A DNA stretch of 64,000 nt, from contig BRXU01000033.1 of assembly GCA_030267565.1 (NCBI GenBank), positions 908,501-972,500 of the forward strand, in the 5' to 3' direction. This stretch comes from Pleodorina starrii (taxonomy: Eukaryota; Chlorophyta; Chlorophyceae; Chlamydomonadales; Volvocaceae). The notes beneath the pieces were generated by a model. It had not been told where the DNA came from, did no database searches, and saw only the letters and a program-made list of their open reading frames with translations. Position numbers and translations under genes: made by a program. This document shows positions 57,872 through 64,000 of the stretch, in pieces. Each line of letters starts with the position of its first letter. Position 1 is the first letter of the stretch.

Positions 57872-60796
57872 ATGAACATGGACGGCTTCCTACTTAAGCG
57901 CGTCCTTCATTCCCAGGATAATGGAGATAAGGAAGACCTAGTCGACTATGCCGGCGGGGGCGCGCATGACAACACTCAGACGCTTCGTATCGTGTCCATT
58001 TTCGTAATTTTAGCTTCAGGGCTAATTGGCGGCCTGCCACCGCTTTACCTGAAGGTATGTGCAATCCTGGGCTTGTAAATGACTCCCGTCGGCTGTCGTC
58101 CGACAGACGGAAGACAGCCGCCCCACCGCGCGCCGCCGCAAGGCAATTCCTGTTTGATTTCTCATGGGATTGTATGATACAAATCCAAATCTACTGGTCT
58201 AGTCGGCGCGTCGTTTGAAGTGCCGGCCGTCCGACGGGAACGGCCGCGACTGCGGGCTTTCGGATTTGCATAGTCCTCCGAGTGACCCAGATGAACAGGC
58301 ATTACCCAACGCATCCTAACGTTCTCACACGACCTCGCATGTGCTTCGTGGCGTCTCGTAGTTTATGACGGTCCACCACTTCGAACGCGCCACCACGTTA
58401 CGTCATCGCAGGTGTTTCGGGATCCTGACAGCACGCTCACTCGCCTGGTTCGCTCTTTTGCGGCGGGCGTCATCGCGGCCCTTGCCCTGGTGCACATCAT
58501 CCCAGGTGCGTTGCGCAGGAAGGGATGCGCAGTTCGGTGCGGCCAAAGCCTGCCCCCCGCTCTTGACGGTCATGGCGGCGCTTCGGTCGGCCGGCATAAC
58601 TGTCAACGAACAGAACTCTGTGGCAGTCGACCTGCTGTCCCATTGCCCACCTCCTCACGTCGGATCACGTGCTCATCCCCCGCCCACCGGCGCTGCTGCT
58701 GTCGTGACCGCGTCCGCCCTTTCTCCGCCGGCCTTTCTCGGCCGACCCTCAGAGGCTGTCGAGGAGATGACTGACCTGAACGGCATCGAGTACCCGCTGG
58801 GCGGCACATGCGCCCTGGGCGGCATTGCGCTGATGATCCTGTTGGAGCACATCGCCCACATCATGCACGGGGACGACACGCCCGGCGGCGTACACAAGCA
58901 CTCGCGGCCGCCGTCGCGGGCTCCCTCGCAGTCCCTCTGCGCCGTGGCGGTCGCCCCGTCCTCCCCGGCGGCTGCGGTGGAGGGTGCGCTCAAGGCGCCT
59001 CCCAGCTGCAGCGGTGACCTGCAGCCCCTGGAGGGCGGCGGCCTGGGGGCGGCGGTGCAGGGCCACAGCCACGTGTGTGTGTCCCGGGGCCCCGCCTCCA
59101 ACTGGCTGACGGCGGGGGCGGTGGAGGCGATGGGCAGCCTGCGGCTCAAGGTGGTTGCCTACCTGTTTGAACTGGGCTGCATCTTCCACAGGTGGGAAGG
59201 GGAGGGGTCGGGGGGGGGGGGCGGCGCGTGCGTGCGCCGGGTCGGTGGGTCGGTGCGCCCCCGGTGTGGTGTGGGAAACCTCACGTGTCCATCTCTCGAG
59301 GTGAGAACACCCGGTGGTGGACGTCTGGAGTGAGTGAGTGAGTGAGAGGTTCGCGTCCGCAAGTTTCCTACCTACCTACCTACCTCTACCTACCTACCAA
59401 CCAATCAACCAACCAACCAACCAACCTACCAGTCCAATCCAGGAGCACTGGCCCCCGCAGCCATCTCAACCACCTTCTGCCCCTCCCTCCTTTTCTCCTC
59501 CTCCCCGGCCCCGCCTGCCCTCCTGCGCTCAGCTTCATCATCGGCCTGTCCCTGGGAGTCAACCAGACCGACATCCGGGAGGTCCGCTCGCTGCTCATTG
59601 CTCTGGCCTTCCACCAGTGGCTCGAGGTGCGGAGGGGGGAGGGGGAGGAGGTGAAGGATGGGAAGAGAGGGGAGGAGGGAGGTTCGGGAGGGAGGGAGCG
59701 TTTCCGGTGTTCCCAGCGATCATCGGGTCGGCGCCGTAAGGCCGCTGCAACCCTCCAGATCCAGATCAGGCCCTGCATCCGACTCTGAAGTGATGCGGGG
59801 GCCCACTTGGGATCAAGGATCACTCCTTCGTCACCGATTCTGCCGCCAAGTTATGCGAGGGGGCTCACTGGGGATCACAGATCACTCCCTCTCCTCTCAA
59901 CTCCCCGTTCCCCGCCCACCCCACCCCGGTGCCCGGCCCCGCGGGCTCCTGCCGGCCCTCCTCTCACCCTCGCGTGCCCATCTGCCTGACTGTGATGCCG
60001 TTACGCCCCCACACGCAAACACACGCAGGGCATCAGCCTCGCCAGCGTGGTGATTCGTGGTGGCTTCTCGGCGCTCAAGGGCGCCGCCATGATTGCCACC
60101 TACTCGCTGACCTGCCCCGTGGGCATCGCGGTGGGCATGGCCATCGCGGAGACGTACGACGCCGAGTCGACCAAGTCGCGCGGCATCCAGGGCGCCTTTA
60201 ACGGCGTGTCGGGCGGCATGCTGCTCTACATTTCGCTCGTGCAGGTGGGTGGGTATGGGTGTGGGTGCGGGTGCGGGTAGTTGATGGGACCGGAGAAAAT
60301 GTCGGGCCGGGTCGGGTCAAGAGGAAATGGGTAAGACTGGAGGGAGTTTGGGGCCGGTTCCGGCCCGCCCGCGGCTCTCCCCCCTCCCTGGAGTAGTGTG
60401 GCCGCGGCAGCTTGAGGCGGGGGCCTGAGAGCTCTTGCTGGCAATGTACTCCCCGGACATGGCTCTCTTGACGAGGTCGGACTCGGGGGTGGTACAGCCC
60501 GGGGCCAATCGCTGACTGCAGCGTCTGCGCAACGGCCCTTCAAAATTCTCCCGGACACGTGCCATGCGCTACCGCCCCCCCTCCTTTCTCTTGCTTGTCG
60601 TCACCTAACGGCCCTCCCTTCTGCTGCTGCCCGGCCCGCCCCGCCCTGCCGCTCCCTCCCTCCCTCCCTGCAGTTGGTTGCTGAGGACATGGGGCGTCTG
60701 GTTCCGGGGCGGGACAGCGCACGGGGGCGTATGGCCTGTTTCGCTGCGCTGTGCGGCGGGGCTGCGTCCATGTGCCTGCTGGCGGTGTGGGCCTAG
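57872..60796 (+). CDS. ZIP-family (ZRT/IRT-like) divalent metal transporter
   Basis: Imports zinc, iron or similar divalent metals into the cytosol. Six exons, 57872-58054, 58412-58505, 58753-59191, 59533-59626, 60029-60244 and 60674-60796, join in phase into 382 codons. The start is MNMDGFLLKR. Membrane helices: IVSIFVILASGLIGGLP; VRSFAAGVIAALALVHIIPEAVEEM; TCALGGIALMILLE; ELGCIFHSFIIGLSLGVNQ; LLIALAFHQWLEG; SALKGAAMIATYSLTCPVGIAVGMA; GGMLLYISLVQLVAEDMG; and a final CFAALCGGAASMCLLAVWA. The signature HSFIIGLSLG is restored exactly by splicing CAC-AG to C-TTC at the 59191/59533 junction, and HQWLEG matches the helix V metal-site motif. The loop after helix III has a His-rich run (EHIAHIMHGDD, VHKH, GHSH), as in metal-sensing ZIP loops. 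The 382-residue length is typical. Substrate cannot be read from sequence. Confidence 0.9.
59366..59431. repeat. (CTAC)n/(CAAC)n microsatellite in ZIP intron 3
   Basis: CTAC units change into CAAC units. A GAGT run (about 59326-59345) precedes it in the same intron. Confidence 0.8.
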
Positions 60797-61041
60797 GCAG
60801 GAGGGCCGGAGGGCTACAGGGCCGGGCGGGGCTAAGAGTGGCTTGGGGCCGAGAAAGCCGAGGAGCTACGAAGGGCGCGGGGCCAAGGAGGGCGGTGGAA
60901 GTGTTAAGGGGAGGGCCGTGGTCGCCTGGCACCATGTTCCATGATCGCATGCAGCAGCAGTGGCAGCTTGAACGAATGGTTGTCTGAACTACTGCCGTAA
61001 TACGCGGGCTTTTGGACACACAACATAAAATTGCAGGGCGG

Positions 61042-61111
61042 TAGCAGCAGCAGCAGCAATAGTAGGGCTGAAAGCTGCAGTAGTAGCAGCAGTAGCAGCA
61101 GCAGCAGCAGC
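61042..61111. repeat. Imperfect (AGC/AGT)n triplet repeat
   Basis: About 20 AGC or AGT triplets with a short interruption, in the presumed ZIP 3' UTR. Confidence 0.75.
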
Positions 61112-61963
61112 GGAGCAAAGGTGCCGCCTGGACTGGGACGGGCTCTAAGGTGGTGGTGCTTGTCACGAGGGGGGGGATGGCAGGTTGTTGGGCGGTGGGC
61201 GCAAAGCCCCGGGGCACTGGGTGGCCCAGCGGGAGGGGGGAACCGGGAGCAAGGTTTACGATATGGGGGATGGGCTCAGCAGGAACCCGTGGGTCGCTGT
61301 GTTCCCTCGCGGGCTGTAGAGAGTTTTGGTGGACAGCGGCGGGCTGGGGGCTTGACACTGCGTGGCCTGGAGCCGTGACCATGACTGGAGGCCTCGGCGT
61401 GTTCGCTGTCTACGAATGTTCGCTGAAGGCCGTGCAGTCAGCTACCAACCATTTAGGCAGCTAGCTCGTCGGGTTTTGCGTTCTGCGTTGCTCGGCGTGC
61501 AGCATCGATTGGCTTTGGCGGCACGGGGGAGGGAGGGGTGCGTGCACGCTGCGCCGCTGGTTCCCCTCCGGTCCTCCAAGGCCGCCAGGAGCGGTCGTGT
61601 GATTGCTGTTCTTTCCAATTTTTTCGTCGTCGTCGCCATCTTCGTTTTGGTCGTTGTGTCGTGATTTTGAAACTGCGGAAGTGGACCACCAGACCCCACC
61701 AGACCCGGTGACCTGACAGAAGGGCTGCTGGACTGACTGACGGGGACCGACTGGTAGCGTGTGTGGGGAGGAGGGAGGGAGGGAGCGAGAAAGAGGAGTG
61801 GGGCTTTGACGCGGCGGGTTGCAAATAACCACCCCCTGGAGCCCTGATGATGATGATGTTAGATTCATCCATTTCCCGCACGAGCTCACACTTCAACCCA
61901 TCTACCTGCAGCTTTGTGTGCGCTTTCTCGGACACGCAGACCCGCGTGACGTGTTCTTGTTGT

Positions 61964-61968
61964 TGTAA
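61964..61968 (+). terminator. Candidate poly(A) signal TGTAA for the ZIP gene
   Basis: Chlorophycean-type TGTAA in gene orientation, about 1.17 kb past the stop. Chance occurrence cannot be excluded. Confidence 0.35.
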
Positions 61969-62095
61969 TGGTTTAGCTGTTGTGTGCAGATGCTCGTACG
62001 CGCATGCACGCACGCATTGGTGTGGAGCTGTTAGCACGGACCAGCTGCTGCTAGCTGCTGGTCCCCGCGTTTTCCTTATATGACTCCTTATGCAT

Positions 62096-62100
62096 TGTAA
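62096..62100 (+). terminator. Second candidate poly(A) signal TGTAA for the ZIP gene
   Basis: TGTAA about 1.3 kb past the stop, in a locally T-rich context. Confidence 0.35.
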
Positions 62101-63193
62101 TAGGTCATTCGTGCTCAAGTTTGAGACCAATTGCTGAGATGATGTGCGCCCCCGTTTTGATCGCCCCCTCGACACCCGTTTGGGGCGCTTTGCCCGCGTT
62201 TGGCTGTTGGCACCACCCGATACAACAGCATGTCTTTGACACCCACAGCATGTCTTCATGGTGCATGCGCTCCTGCCTGCCTATCCCTGGAGCGAACGGC
62301 AGGTTGCCTCCAGGGTGGGACGTCCCTGCTGGGTGCGCATGTTTAGACGGACGGGCGGATGGTGGGCGGGGACGCGATGCCGGCGTTGTGCCAGCCGATT
62401 GGGGCGCTCGCTGTCTGCTCCTTCTCCGAGACTTGTGCAATTATGCATTCAAATTTGTTTAAGCTGTGCACCGGGCGTGGAGGTCTTTGCGCCTAGGCTT
62501 GCGGTGTCGGTGGTACCTAGTTGAGATGCTGCTGGTGGTGCTGTGGGTCGCCTCTCGCCTGGCGGAGGGAGTTGAGACCCCACAGCTGCGTCGTAGGGCC
62601 TGGTAGGCAGCCACATGAGGGACCAATCAGGCGCTGTCGTGAATGACGCCGTCCGTGGTCCGTGGTCCGTGGTCCTTGCCTTTAGGGTGTTGGGAGTGGC
62701 AGTGCGTTTTTGCGTGTTGTGGCGGGTGTGTGCGACGGGCGACCTCTGTGCGGCGGTTGACGTCCTTTCATCCGATAGGGAAAGGTGTAGCCCGGAGTAC
62801 CGTATGTCTCGCTCGTGCGTTTTGCTCTTTCTCTCTCCCTGATCCTGATCGGAGCCTGGAACATCCGGGACATACCTCGCTCCCAGCAGCTTCCAGAGCA
62901 TGCCAGTAGTGATGCAACTGATGACCGTTTGACAGCACCCGGTTACAGTGTGATCAGGGTGTTGTTGTGGTTACAGTCCGGCTCCAGACTCCGAAAGAGT
63001 GTAAGCAGGTGTTCGGTGAAGCACCGTCGCGGCCCCTACGGCAATGCGACAATGTTCACGCAGGGAATAACAACGTACGCAGCGGCTTACCGCCCGGTTC
63101 CTCCCCCCCGGCTCGACCTTTCCAAATCTGCAACCGAACCACAGACTGGGCAGCTTCCGACCCACCAACCGACCCACTGGGCAGCTTCGCAGC

Positions 63194-64000
63194 ACACACG
63201 CACACGGACACACGCACACGGACACACGCGCACGTACACACGCACACGTACACACGCACACGTACACACGCACACGTACACACGCACACGTACACACGCA
63301 CACGTACACACGCACACGTACACACGCCCACACGCACACATACACACGCGCACGTACACACGCGCACGTACACACGCACACGTACACACGCACACGCACA
63401 CACGCACACGTACACACGCGCACGGACACACGCACACGGACACACGCACACGGACACACGCGCACATACACACGCGCACGTACACACGCGCACGTACACA
63501 CGCCCACACGCACACGGACACACGCGCACGTACACACGCACACACGCACACGCCCACACGCACACATACACACGCACACGTACACACGCGCACGTACACA
63601 CGCACACGTACACACGCACACGTACACACGCACACATACACACGCGCACGGACACACGCACACGTACACACGCGCACGTACACACGCACACGGACACACG
63701 CACACGGACACACGCACACGTACACACGCATACGTACACACGCACACGTACACACGCATACGTACACACGCGCACGTACACACGCGCACGTACACACGCA
63801 CACGTACACACGCGCACAGACACACGCACACGGACACACGCACACGTACACACGCACACGTACACACGCATACGTACACACGCACACGTACACACGCACA
63901 CATACACACGCACACGTACACACGCGCACGGACACACGCACACGGACACACGCACACGTACACACGCACACGCACACACGCACACGTACACACGCACACG
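63194..64000. repeat. 14-bp AC-rich minisatellite (CACACGCACACGTA)n, continues past window
   Basis: More than 55 copies of a 14-bp unit with recurring variants (GTA/GGA/ATA at the junction, CGCGC for CGCAC). Because 14 is not a multiple of three and the unit lacks stop codons on the minus strand, three overlapping minus-strand frames stay open throughout; none is a gene. Confidence 0.95.

Larger units (their letters stand above)
60797..63193. other. ZIP 3' region and spacer
   Basis: 2.4 kb after the ZIP stop. It holds a CAG/TAG triplet run, two TGTAA poly(A) candidates and no exon series I can support. The first 1.2-1.3 kb is probably ZIP 3' UTR; long 3' UTRs are usual in these algae. Confidence 0.5.

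Noticed and set aside
62971..63999. Minus-strand ORFs of 298-342 codons with [12 protein letters not shown] repeats
   Set aside because: They are translations of the 14-bp minisatellite in three frames; no start context, domain or splice structure.

Overview
The window looks like nuclear DNA of a volvocine green alga (Chlamydomonas/Volvox relatives). The evidence is GC-rich coding DNA split by many short GT-AG introns, very long Pro/Ser/Ala/Gly-rich exons, TGTAA-type poly(A) candidates, AC-, CTAC- and CAG-type simple repeats, and transposon debris in introns and spacers. I see no bacterial operon, rRNA, tRNA or CRISPR. The species is not determined.

Left three quarters (1-47,244, minus strand): a head-to-tail array of three paralogous transmembrane protein kinase genes. 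Gene 1 (10,998 to beyond the left edge) is cut in the activation loop, gene 2 (26,131-13,502) is complete with 22 exons and 2,287 codons, and gene 3 (47,244-28,254) is complete with 33 exons and 3,637 codons. I placed splice sites by comparing paralogs, and all exon phases join without a stop. Each protein has an N-terminal hydrophobic anchor or signal, a CBM2-like module (paired Cys, Trp-rich), a proline linker, a CBM3-like module ending in an AWGSPP motif, a short Cys motif and a membrane helix. Inside the cell follow a conserved juxtamembrane region, a TKL/Raf-like kinase with a long insert, and in genes 2 and 3 a very long low-complexity tail. Gene 3 has two complete CBM2-CBM3 ectodomains in tandem, joined by one exon that fuses the pre-membrane Cys region of the first copy to the CBM2 start of the second and lacks both intervening membrane segments. 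Genes 2 and 3 keep all the kinase motifs checked. The natural hypothesis is a small family of polysaccharide (perhaps cellulose) sensing receptor kinases.

Middle right (47.2-57.9 kb): mostly spacer, with two small genes found exon by exon. One is a minus-strand single-pass membrane, coiled-coil, acidic-tailed protein (about 52.6-50.2 kb). The other is a plus-strand 171-codon PDZ-like protein with a plastid-type N-terminus (54,006-55,839).

Right end: a plus-strand six-exon ZIP-family metal transporter of 382 codons (57,872-60,796) with a long 3' region, then a 14-bp AC-rich minisatellite that runs off the right edge (63,194-64,000). Repeats of note are a 513-bp terminal-inverted-repeat element inside a gene 1 intron, an inverted pair of about 195-bp dispersed repeats, a 134-bp tandem duplication, and several small tandem arrays.
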